A stretch of DNA of 17,133 bases from NCBI GenBank assembly GCA_036556965.1, contig DATBIO010000214.1, forward strand, positions 1 to 17,133. Direction: 5' to 3'. Origin of the DNA: DATBIO01 sp036556965. GTDB lineage: Bacteria; Acidobacteriota; Vicinamibacteria; Fen-336. The notes under the pieces were generated by a model. The model saw only the letters and a program-made list of their open reading frames with translations. It was not told where the DNA came from and did not search any database. Position 1 is the first letter of the stretch; every line of letters starts with the position of its first letter. Shown here piece after piece: positions 6,383 through 12,823 of this stretch. Made by a program: the position numbers and the translations under genes.

Positions 6383-7201
6383 ATGGACCGCGCTTCGCTC
6401 GTGTCCGCCCTCTTCGGGGCGCCCCGGGCCCTGATCGGGATGGTGCACGTGCGCGCCCTGCCCGGCTCGCCCTCCGCGCGCGACCCGCTGCCGGCGGTGG
6501 TGGAGGCGGCGGTGGCGGAGGCGGTGCAGTACGCGCGGGCGGGCTTCCACGGGGTGGGCATCGAGAACATGCACGACCGCCCGTACCCGCGGGGGACCAG
6601 CGGCCCCGAGGTGGTGGCGGCCATGACGGCGGTGGGCCGCGAGATCCGCCGCGTGGTGTCCCTCCCCCTGGGCGTGCAGGTGCTGGCGGGGGCCAACCGC
6701 GAGGCCCTGGCCGTGGCCCTGGCCTGCGGCGCCGCCTTCGTGCGCGAGGAGGGCTTCGTCTTCGCCCACGTGGCGGACGAGGGGCTGATCCAGGCCAGCG
6801 CCGCCGACCTCCTGCGCTACCGGCGCGCCATAGGGGCGGAGGAGGTGCGCGTCTTCGCCGACGTCAAGAAGAAGCACTCCGCCCACGCCATCACCGCCGA
6901 CGTGGACCTCGTGGACACCGCGCACGCCGCCGAGTTCTTCCTGGCCGACGGGGTGATCGTGACGGGCGCCTCCACCGGGCGCGCCGCGGACCCGGCGGAG
7001 GTGGCGGCGGTGGCGGAGGCGGTGGGCGTGCCCACCCTGGTCGGCTCCGGCGTCTCCGCCGAGAACATCGCCGCCTACCCCGCGGCGGACGGGTTCATCG
7101 TGGGGACTTCGCTGAAGGAGGAGGGCGTGTGGACGCGCCCCATCGACCCGCGCCGCCTGGACGCGCTGCGGCGCGCCTTCGACCGGCTGCCCCCGCGATG
7201 A
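6383..7201 (+). CDS. BtpA/SgcQ family TIM-barrel protein
   Basis: A 272-residue member of the BtpA/SgcQ family, a TIM-barrel group named for a cyanobacterial factor needed for photosystem I stability and for SgcQ of a putative sugar operon. The biochemical activity of the family in non-photosynthetic bacteria is not settled. Signatures seen in order: IGMVHVRALPGSP (18-30), GIENMHDRPY (59-68), GVQVLAGANREALAVA (97-112), VFADVKKKHSAHAI (157-170), DGVIVTGASTG (189-199), and GSGVSAENIA (221-230), the last resembling a phosphate-binding loop. The ATG at 6383 is preferred over one nine codons upstream, since homologues begin close to this point and a TANNNT box lies 7 bases before it. Its stop overlaps the tag start (ATGA). 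Confidence 0.88.
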   Translation: MDRASLVSALFGAPRALIGMVHVRALPGSPSARDPLPAVVEAAVAEAVQYARAGFHGVGIENMHDRPYPRGTSGPEVVAAMTAVGREIRRVVSLPLGVQVLAGANREALAVALACGAAFVREEGFVFAHVADEGLIQASAADLLRYRRAIGAEEVRVFADVKKKHSAHAITADVDLVDTAHAAEFFLADGVIVTGASTGRAADPAEVAAVAEAVGVPTLVGSGVSAENIAAYPAADGFIVGTSLKEEGVWTRPIDPRRLDALRRAFDRLPPR

Positions 7202-7830
7202 GGCTGGCCACGGGGCTGCGCGCGGGAGGGGACGGCGTCGTCCGCTGCGCCTGGCCGGGCGACGACCCCCTCTACCAGCGCTACCACGACGCGGAGTGGG
7301 GCCACCCCGTCACCGACGACCGCCGGCTGTTCGAGAAGGTCTGCCTGGAGGGGTTCCAGTCCGGCCTGAGCTGGCTGACCATCCTGCGCAAGCGCGAGAA
7401 CTTCCGCCGCGCCTTCGCCGGCTTCGACTTCGCGAAGGTGGCGCGCTTCGGCGCGCGCGACGTGAAGCGTCTCCTGGCGGACGCGGGGATCGTGCGCCAC
7501 CGCGGCAAGATCGAGTCCACCATCAACAACGCGCGGCGCGCGGTGGAGCTGGCGGAGGAGCACGGCTCGCTGGCCGCCTTCTTCTGGCGCCACGAGCCCC
7601 CCGCCTCCGTGCGCCCGCGCCGGCTCACGCACGCCGCGCTCATGGCCCTCCCCCACACCGCGGAGAGCGCGGCCCTGAGCCGCGAGCTCAAGCGCCGCGG
7701 CTGGACCTTCGTCGGCCCCACCACCCTCTACGCGTTCATGCAGGCCATGGGCCTGGTCAACGACCACCTGGACGGCTGCGCCATACGGCCGGCGGCGGAG
7801 AGGGCCCGCCGCTTCCCCCGCCCGCGCTAG
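7198..7830 (+). CDS. tag: DNA-3-methyladenine glycosylase I
   Basis: Removes 3-methyladenine from alkylated DNA (base excision repair). The 210 residues align across the Tag family. Zinc ligands correspond to C17 (RCAW), H30 (YHDAEWG), H190 and C194 (NDHLDGC). The catalytic-pocket Glu is E51 (CLEGFQSGLSW), with W59 stacking on the base. GIVRHRGKIES (97-107) and KRRGWTFVGPTT (165-176) are also conserved. All catalytic and metal residues are present, so the enzyme should be active. Translation is coupled to the BtpA gene by an ATGA overlap at 7198-7201, which fixes this start. The next gene begins one base after the stop. Why a repair glycosylase sits between a BtpA protein and a sugar kinase is not evident. 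Confidence 0.96.
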   Translation: MRLATGLRAGGDGVVRCAWPGDDPLYQRYHDAEWGHPVTDDRRLFEKVCLEGFQSGLSWLTILRKRENFRRAFAGFDFAKVARFGARDVKRLLADAGIVRHRGKIESTINNARRAVELAEEHGSLAAFFWRHEPPASVRPRRLTHAALMALPHTAESAALSRELKRRGWTFVGPTTLYAFMQAMGLVNDHLDGCAIRPAAERARRFPRPR

Positions 7831-7831
7831 G

Positions 7832-8713
7832 GTGACTCCGGACCTCGTCGTCCTCGGCAATCTCCTGGTGGACGACGTCGTCTTCCCCGACGGCCGCACG
7901 CGCATGGCCGAGGCCGGGGGCGCCGTGCTCTATGCCTCCCTGGGCGCCCACGTGTGGGGGGCGCGGGTGGGCATCGCCAGCTGGCGCGGCGACGACTACC
8001 CCTCGGTCGTGCTCGATGCCCTGGCCGCGCGCGGCATCGACCTGGCCGGCGTGCGCGACCTGCACGGCCCCGGCTTGCGCACCTGGCTCCTCTACGAGGG
8101 GCGCCGCCGGCGCGTGGTGCACCGCATCGAGGGACCCGCGCACGAGGCGGCCTGTCCCGGCGCCGACCTGCCCCCGGCCTGGTCCGGCGCGCGCGCCTTC
8201 CACCTCGCGCCCATGCCGCCCGCGGTGCAGCGCGGCCTGGCCGACGCGCTCGGCGGCGAGGGCGGACTCCTCTCCCTGGACCCGCTGATCCCCCTCACCG
8301 GCGCGGGCCTGGCCTGGTTCCGCGAGCTGGTGCCCCGGGTGGACGTCTTCCTGGCCAGCGAGGACGAGGCGTGCGTGCCCGATGCGGAGGCCACGCTCAG
8401 CGGGCTCGCCACGGGACGCTGCCGCTACGTCGTCTCCCGGCGCGGGGCGCGTGGGGGCGCGCTGCTCGACGTGGCCGGAGGGGAGTGGACGGCATGGCCG
8501 GCGCGCGCCCGCCGCGTGGTGGACCCCACGGGCGCGGGCGACGCCTTCGCGGGGGGCTTCCTGGCCGGGCTGCTCGCCGGCGACACCCCGTCGCACGCGG
8601 CCACCCGGGGCGTGGTCTCGGCCAGCTTCGCCATCGAGGACTGGAGCGCGCACGGCCTGATGGCGGCCACGCCCGCGCACGCCCAGGCCCGCCTGGCGGA
8701 GTGGTTCGGCTAG
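7832..8713 (+). CDS. PfkB-family carbohydrate/nucleoside kinase
   Basis: A 293-residue ribokinase/PfkB-fold kinase that transfers ATP phosphate to a hydroxymethyl group of a sugar or nucleoside. N-terminal LVVLGNLLVDDVVFPDGRTRMAEAGGAVLYAS (5-36) carries the substrate-side Asp and Gly-Gly motif. C-terminal D231-P-T-G-A-G-D237 is PfkB signature 2, with D237 as catalytic base and GAGD as the anion hole. It starts with GTG one base after the tag stop; no other in-frame start fits the conserved N-terminus. Third gene of the BtpA-tag-PfkB run. The substrate is not predictable; the kinase may act with the BtpA barrel in one pathway. Confidence 0.92.
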   Translation: MTPDLVVLGNLLVDDVVFPDGRTRMAEAGGAVLYASLGAHVWGARVGIASWRGDDYPSVVLDALAARGIDLAGVRDLHGPGLRTWLLYEGRRRRVVHRIEGPAHEAACPGADLPPAWSGARAFHLAPMPPAVQRGLADALGGEGGLLSLDPLIPLTGAGLAWFRELVPRVDVFLASEDEACVPDAEATLSGLATGRCRYVVSRRGARGGALLDVAGGEWTAWPARARRVVDPTGAGDAFAGGFLAGLLAGDTPSHAATRGVVSASFAIEDWSAHGLMAATPAHAQARLAEWFG

Positions 8714-8769
8714 TCAGCCGCGCGAGGGGTTTGGAGCTGTACGCTGCCGAGAGGATCGTCCCGGGAGCT
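8714..8769. other. Convergent intergenic gap, no recognisable element
   Basis: This 56-bp gap separates the convergent stops of the PfkB kinase and the AsmA-like gene. I looked for a bidirectional hairpin with a U-tract and saw none. Confidence 0.5.
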
Positions 8770-10116
8770 TCAGGGCGTGCGGCGAAACAGGCCGCCCAGG
8801 GCGCGCCCCGCTCTCTCGGCCAGGCTCCGCGTCCCCGCGTCGCGTGCCTGGGCGGCCATGGCGCCGGCGTCCGGTGTGATGCGCGGCGCCGCCTGCGTGC
8901 CCGTCACGCGAAGGGGGACCAGCACCTGCCCGTCGGCACCGGTCATGGCATCGAGGACGGCCACGGGGACGGCGCGCACGGCCAGGCCCGACCGCGGGGT
9001 GCGCACGGCGACGCCGAGGTCCAGGCTGCCCGCGAAAGCGACGCTGCCCGTGACCTCGGACGCGAAGCCGTCGCCCTCGACCCGGAGGCCGTCGAGCCAG
9101 ACGCGTCCGCGGGCCAGCCGGAAGGGCGCGGTGGTCGCGCGGTAGCGCGCACCCACGAAGCGGCGCGCGCCCAGAACGGCGTCCACCGCCTGGAAGAGGG
9201 GCGTGGAGGGCAGCGTACCCGCCTCCAAGGTGAGCGTGCCCCGGCCCTCCAGGGACTCCGTCCCCGCGCCTTGGCCCCGCGCCCTCAGGGACACGCGGGC
9301 CGGGCCCAGGCGGCCGTCCTTCCCCATCCCCGCGAGCGCGTTGAGGTCGAGTCTGTCGCTCTCCAGCGACACCTCGTAGCGCGTGGGAACACGGCCCAGC
9401 GGCGCGGCCACGGTGCCCGCGAAGCCACCCGCGTCCAGGGCGAAGCGCAGCGATTCCGTGCGCAGCTCGCCCCCTTCGATGCGAAAGTCGCCGGCGAGGG
9501 AGCGCGCGGCCCCCGTTCCCGCCCGGAGCTCGTCGACGCGCAGGCGGCCGCGGCCGCGGAGCCCGGCCAGCCCGGCGGTGGCCGGCAGCTCGAGGTCGCG
9601 CAGCTCCAGGTCGAGGCCGCTCAGCCGTGCCGCCACCCGGCGTCCGGACACCATCTCCACGCTGCCGTCCCGCACGTCCACGGAGGAGACGTGGAGGGCC
9701 AGGGCCGTGGCCGCGAGCAGGCCGGAGGGCGCGAGGCGCGGGGCGCGGGCCCCGCGCTCCTCCACCATGCGCACGGCCGGCTTCTTGACCACGATGCGGT
9801 CCACCTCCAGCCGCCGCCGCAGCAGCGACAGGAGGCGGTGGTCGAATACGAGCTCCTCGACGGTGGCCGTGACCTGCGCGCCGTCCAGGGCCCGGCGCGC
9901 CTCCACGCCCTGGAGGACCAGGCCCCGCAGCGGGCGCAGGCGGAAGCGCTGCGCGCTCACGCGGGCCCCCGTGGCCGCGGCCACGCGGTCGAGGGCGGCG
10001 CGGCCCAGGCGCGGCGACTCGAACTCGAGGGTCAGGGCCAGGCCGAGGGCGGCGGCCGCCACCACCGCCACCACCGCGCCCGCGCGGAGGATGCGCCTCA
10101 CGCCGGGAGCGGCCAC
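8770..10116 (-). CDS. AsmA-like envelope protein
   Basis: About 448 residues, predicted to be anchored by one N-terminal TM helix (about 12-30) with the rest outside the cytoplasm. After the anchor it has 'ALDRVAAATGARVSAQRFRLRPLRGLVLQGVE', typical of the AsmA/TamB-like N-terminus, then repeated beta-strand elements (LSGLDLELRDLEL, FRIEGGELRTESLRF). The C-terminal AsmA_2-like region runs about 285-410 (GRGTLTLEAGTLPSTPLFQAVDAVLG; VTGTQAAPRITPD). Such proteins are thought to form groove-like beta structures involved in outer-membrane assembly or lipid transport; a specific role is not assignable. No ATG is available near the anchor. GTG at 10116 is used, GTG at 10101 is an equal alternative, and neither has a clear ribosome site. 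The gene follows the previous stop by 8 bases. Confidence 0.8.
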   Translation of the reverse strand: MAAPGVRRILRAGAVVAVVAAAALGLALTLEFESPRLGRAALDRVAAATGARVSAQRFRLRPLRGLVLQGVEARRALDGAQVTATVEELVFDHRLLSLLRRRLEVDRIVVKKPAVRMVEERGARAPRLAPSGLLAATALALHVSSVDVRDGSVEMVSGRRVAARLSGLDLELRDLELPATAGLAGLRGRGRLRVDELRAGTGAARSLAGDFRIEGGELRTESLRFALDAGGFAGTVAAPLGRVPTRYEVSLESDRLDLNALAGMGKDGRLGPARVSLRARGQGAGTESLEGRGTLTLEAGTLPSTPLFQAVDAVLGARRFVGARYRATTAPFRLARGRVWLDGLRVEGDGFASEVTGSVAFAGSLDLGVAVRTPRSGLAVRAVPVAVLDAMTGADGQVLVPLRVTGTQAAPRITPDAGAMAAQARDAGTRSLAERAGRALGGLFRRTP

Positions 10117-10124
10117 GGGGGTGC

Positions 10125-10589
10125 TCAGCGCTCCCAAGCCACGAAGCGGGCGTTCTCCGTGGACCCCATGGCGTCGATCACCGCGTCGTTGCGGAAGCCG
10201 GGGAGCGCCTGCAGCCGCTCCAGCAGCGCGGCCTGGCCGACGGCATCCTGGGGCACGACGCAGCCGCCCTCCGTTCCGTGCAGCACCCAGAAGACGTCCG
10301 TCACCAGCGGGCCCTGGTCCGTGGTCACGATCTCCACCTTCTGCAGCTCCTCCCAGGCCACGCGCTCCGTGGAGCCCCGGGGGCGGCGGCAGGAGACGCC
10401 GGTGGCCGAGAGCTCCACCACGCAGGCGTCCGCCGCCGGGGGAAGGGCCGCGGAATCGCCCACGTCGTCCTTCCTGCGCGCCACCAGCCGCGGCACCTGC
10501 CAGCGGACCCAGAGCTTCTCGGCGAGGACCACCGCGCCCAGCCCCAGCAGCCCCCCGAGCACCGCGACGGCGAGGGTGGAAGCCTCCAC
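10125..10589 (-). CDS. Membrane-anchored protein of unknown function
   Basis: A 154-residue protein with one N-terminal TM helix (about 5-23) followed by a basic stop-transfer-like stretch (LWVRWQVPRLVARRK), so the C-terminal domain is probably cytoplasmic. That domain looks like a small beta-rich module: strands at 56-66, then VAWEELQKVEIVTTDQGPLVTDVFWVLHG (77-105), reminiscent of PH-like 'bPH' folds, then a helix, LLERLQALPGF, with conserved-looking AMGSTENARFVAW at the end. I recall similar short proteins in other bacteria but no name. GTG start at 10589, 9 bases after the MOSC stop; an AGGGGC lies very close to it. Its tight position between MOSC and AsmA-like genes implies co-expression only. 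Confidence 0.75.
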   Translation of the reverse strand: MEASTLAVAVLGGLLGLGAVVLAEKLWVRWQVPRLVARRKDDVGDSAALPPAADACVVELSATGVSCRRPRGSTERVAWEELQKVEIVTTDQGPLVTDVFWVLHGTEGGCVVPQDAVGQAALLERLQALPGFRNDAVIDAMGSTENARFVAWER

Positions 10590-10598
10590 GCCCCTGGC

Positions 10599-11258
10599 TC
10601 AGGCCCTCGAGCCGCGCCGCGAGACCGTGATGCGCTGGCGGAGGTGGTCCCGCCACGCCTCGGGCAGGGCGGGGAGCGCCGCCGCGCGGCGGAGGAGGTC
10701 GGGGTCCCCGCCCTCCTCCGCGATCAGGCCGGCCACCTGGGCCACGGTGACCCCGTGCGGGTCGGCGGCGGCGAGCACGATGGCGTCGCCCGCCTCGACC
10801 TCGCCCGCGGCGCGCACCGCGAGATAGAAGCCGGAGCGCCCGCTGGCCAGGAAGCGCTTCACCATGTCGTCGCGTCCGAAGCGCAGGCCCAGCTTGTAGC
10901 AGGGCAGGCGCGGCTGCGTGACCTCGAGCTCGGCCGTGCCCACGCGCAGCCGGTCGCCGATGCGGACCCCGTCCTCGAGAAGGCCCTCCGTGGTCAGGTT
11001 CTCGCCGAAGGCGCCCCAGGGCAGCGCCGCTCCCGGCAGCTCCTTCGCCCACACCGCGTAGTGCTCGGAGGGATAGGCGTAGACGGCCTTGTCCTCGCCG
11101 CCGTGCACGGAGAGGTCGGCCTGCTCGTCGCCCTCGACGTTGAGCCGCTCCACGCGCCGCCGCCCGGCGGCGGGCTCCTTCCAGATGGAGGTACGCACCG
11201 TCCGCCCGTGCCACTCCACCTCGCGCGGCCGGCCGACGTTGAGGGAGACGACCTTCAC
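10599..11258 (-). CDS. MOSC domain protein, YiiM-like
   Basis: A 219-residue MOSC protein close to YiiM, a molybdenum-cofactor enzyme that in E. coli reduces N-hydroxylated bases such as 6-N-hydroxylaminopurine. Seen: VVSLNVGRP at the N-terminus, DLSVHGGEDKAVYAYP (48-63), WGAFGENLTTEGL (81-93), and the molybdenum-ligand cysteine C120 in QPRLPCYKLGLRFGRDD (115-131). A C-terminal helical '3-alpha' domain lies at 168-215. The start is GTG at 11258, overlapping the pyrophosphatase stop as GTGA, which supports translational coupling. No ATG fits. Detoxification of hydroxylated base analogues is the likely role by family, not shown here. Confidence 0.9.
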   Translation of the reverse strand: MKVVSLNVGRPREVEWHGRTVRTSIWKEPAAGRRRVERLNVEGDEQADLSVHGGEDKAVYAYPSEHYAVWAKELPGAALPWGAFGENLTTEGLLEDGVRIGDRLRVGTAELEVTQPRLPCYKLGLRFGRDDMVKRFLASGRSGFYLAVRAAGEVEAGDAIVLAAADPHGVTVAQVAGLIAEEGGDPDLLRRAAALPALPEAWRDHLRQRITVSRRGSRA

Positions 11259-11908
11259 CGCGGGAGAGGCGTCAGGCCGCCGCCGCCGCCGAAGGCGGCG
11301 GCGTAGTCGGCGATGGCCGCCCGCACCACCCTGAGCGCGTGCGCGCGCCCGTAGACGCGCTCGATGCGCGCCGCCGACGGCCGCTCCGGCACCATCTTGT
11401 AGGTCTCGAAGTAGTGGCGGAGGCGCTCCACCAGCACCTGCGGCAGGTCCCGGACCCCGCGGGCGCCGCCGTAGACGTAGTCGTTCTCCAGCACGGCCAG
11501 GATCTTGTCGTCGGCCTCCCCGCCGTCGATCATCTGGAAGCCGCCCACCACGCGGGCGCGCACCAGGACCTCGCCGCGGGTGATGGCGCGCTCGCTGAGC
11601 ACGCAGATGTCGAGGGGGTCGCCGTCGCCGCGCTTCGCCTTCGCCCCCGACAGCCGCCGCACGCGGTCCGCGCAGAACGTCCGCGGCACGAAGCCGTAGA
11701 GGGCCGGGCACTGCGAGGAGCCCCGCTGCGGGCGGTCCACGCGCATGTAGCCGGACGGCTTGTCCACCTCGTACTTCACGAGGTCGAAGGGGGTGATCTC
11801 CACGAAGGCGTAGAGGATCCCCGGCGGCGCGGGCCCGATCTCCAGCCCGTGCCACGGGTGCGGCCGGTAGCGGCTCGGCGGAGGAGGCTCCGGGCGCTTC
11901 GCGGCCAT
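11255..11908 (-). CDS. ppa: Inorganic pyrophosphatase, family I
   Basis: Hydrolyses pyrophosphate to phosphate, pulling biosynthetic reactions forward; soluble, Mg-dependent. The 217 residues are longer than the roughly 175 of the E. coli enzyme because of a Pro-rich N-terminal tail of about 30 residues and inserts around 78-94. Core motifs are intact: VKYEVDKPSGYMRVDR (44-59), the metal site D95-G-D97-P-L-D100, and D128/D133 in MIDGGEADDKI. These correspond to E. coli D65, D67, D70, D97 and D102. HYFETYK lies further on. The ATG at 11908 has no spaced Shine-Dalgarno, but TAGAGT sits 5 bases before it. First gene of a four-gene run with MOSC, the 154-residue protein and the AsmA-like gene. 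Confidence 0.93.
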   Translation of the reverse strand: MAAKRPEPPPPSRYRPHPWHGLEIGPAPPGILYAFVEITPFDLVKYEVDKPSGYMRVDRPQRGSSQCPALYGFVPRTFCADRVRRLSGAKAKRGDGDPLDICVLSERAITRGEVLVRARVVGGFQMIDGGEADDKILAVLENDYVYGGARGVRDLPQVLVERLRHYFETYKMVPERPSAARIERVYGRAHALRVVRAAIADYAAAFGGGGGLTPLPR

Positions 11909-11970
11909 GGCCAACTCTAAGCCCTGGGCGGGCCGCCCTGCACGCCGAGGGCGGGCGCCGGGTGCGCCGC

Positions 11971-12729
11971 CTAGTTGTCTTCGGGGATCCTCACTCGGCC
12001 GCGGACGTGGGCGTGCCGGATGCCCCCGCTCCCGTCGCGCCCCACCACGAAGTCGCCGCCCACGTCGTCCACCTGGATCGAGCCCGACCCGTCGCGGTCC
12101 ACGCGGACCTCGCCGCGCACGCCGTGGACCTCGATGGAGCCCGAGCCGTCCGCCTCCACCACCAGGGACTCCACGTCGCGGACCTCGATCTCGCCGGAGC
12201 CGTCGTGCACGCGGACCTCGCCCGTGACGTTCCGGATGTCGATGCTCCCCGACCCGTCGTGAACGCGCAGCGGGCCCTCCACGCCGGAGACGGACAGCCC
12301 GCCCGAGCCGTCGGTGATGCGCAGCGCCCCCACGTCGCGGATGTCCACGCCGCCGCTGCCGTCCTCGACCTCGAGGGCCACCCCCTTCGGCACCTCGACT
12401 TCCAGGTCGGTCCAGGCCGAGCCGCGCCAGTCGTCCCAGCCGTCCTCGCGCGCGCCCGCCTCCACCACCACGGTGCCGCCGCGCCGCTCCACCACGAACG
12501 TGAGCTGCTTCAGCCGCTCGGCATGGGTGGCGCAGGAGCGGCCGCGCACGCGGACCTCCTGCCCCGGGCGGCCCTGGACGGTCAGGCGGCCGGCTCCCGT
12601 CTTGATGCGGATGGCGCTGGCCCCGGCCGCGCCGACCTCGGCCTGGCGGTCCTCCGACACGCTGCAGTCGTCGGCGTACCCCAAGGCGGGCAGGACCCCC
12701 AGGATCACGGCGGGCAGGACGGCTTTCAT
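11971..12729 (-). CDS. Secreted DUF4097-type beta-solenoid protein with seven DGSG turns
   Basis: A 252-residue exported protein. Signal peptide 1-19 (MKAV...LGYA|DD). C22 and C66 could form a disulfide. Residues 35-120 are beta-strand rich (IRIKTGAGRLTVQGRPGQ). From 123 the chain is a regular solenoid in which DGSG recurs at 123, 140, 158, 176, 194, 213 and 232, i.e. every 17-19 residues, each followed by a G/S-x-[IL]-x-V strand and an acidic turn. This is the pattern of DUF4097/'putative adhesin' proteins and predicts one DGSG per turn of a right-handed beta-helix. No cell-wall anchor is seen; its role is unknown. The ATG follows GGGGAGGT. Just downstream, two small 5-bp hairpins (11926-11938 and 11954-11968) could mark a transcript end. 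Confidence 0.88.
   Translation of the reverse strand: MKAVLPAVILGVLPALGYADDCSVSEDRQAEVGAAGASAIRIKTGAGRLTVQGRPGQEVRVRGRSCATHAERLKQLTFVVERRGGTVVVEAGAREDGWDDWRGSAWTDLEVEVPKGVALEVEDGSGGVDIRDVGALRITDGSGGLSVSGVEGPLRVHDGSGSIDIRNVTGEVRVHDGSGEIEVRDVESLVVEADGSGSIEVHGVRGEVRVDRDGSGSIQVDDVGGDFVVGRDGSGGIRHAHVRGRVRIPEDN
12025..12363 (-). repeat. Seven-copy DGSG-coding tandem repeat, period 51-57 bp
   Basis: Degenerate in-frame tandem repeat inside the solenoid gene. Each unit codes DGSG plus about 13-15 further residues. Spacing between successive units is 17, 18, 18, 18, 19 and 19 codons, rising from the N- to the C-terminal side. The units share the GAC-GGC-TCC-GGC type core but differ elsewhere, so this is protein-level repetition and not recent DNA duplication. 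Confidence 0.85.
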
Positions 12730-12754
12730 CGTGACCTCCCCGGGGGTCGTCGTG

Positions 12755-12772
12755 GCCCGGGACGGCCCGGGC
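12755..12772 (-). terminator. Possible hairpin between serine hydrolase and solenoid genes
   Basis: GCCCGGG (12755-12761) and CCCGGGC (12766-12772) form a perfect 7-bp stem with a 4-base loop. On the minus strand it follows the hydrolase stop by about 50 bases and precedes the DUF4097 ATG by about 25. It may be a terminator for the hydrolase or a leader hairpin for the next gene. No U-tract follows, so the role is uncertain. Confidence 0.35.
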
Positions 12773-12823
12773 GCACCACCCCACGCCCGCTAAGACGCCG
12801 GCCGGCCCGCCCGGGTTCGAAAA

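Noticed and set aside
12025..12363. A CRISPR-like or mobile repeat array, suggested by regular 51-57 bp periodicity
   Set aside because: The periodicity is in frame, codes DGSG turns of a secreted protein, and the units are degenerate in DNA. There are no spacers.
11909..12784. Upstream extension of the pyrophosphatase frame through the solenoid gene
   Set aside because: The stretch is Gly/Arg/Ala-rich shadow of the DUF4097 gene, and pyrophosphatase homology starts only after 11908.
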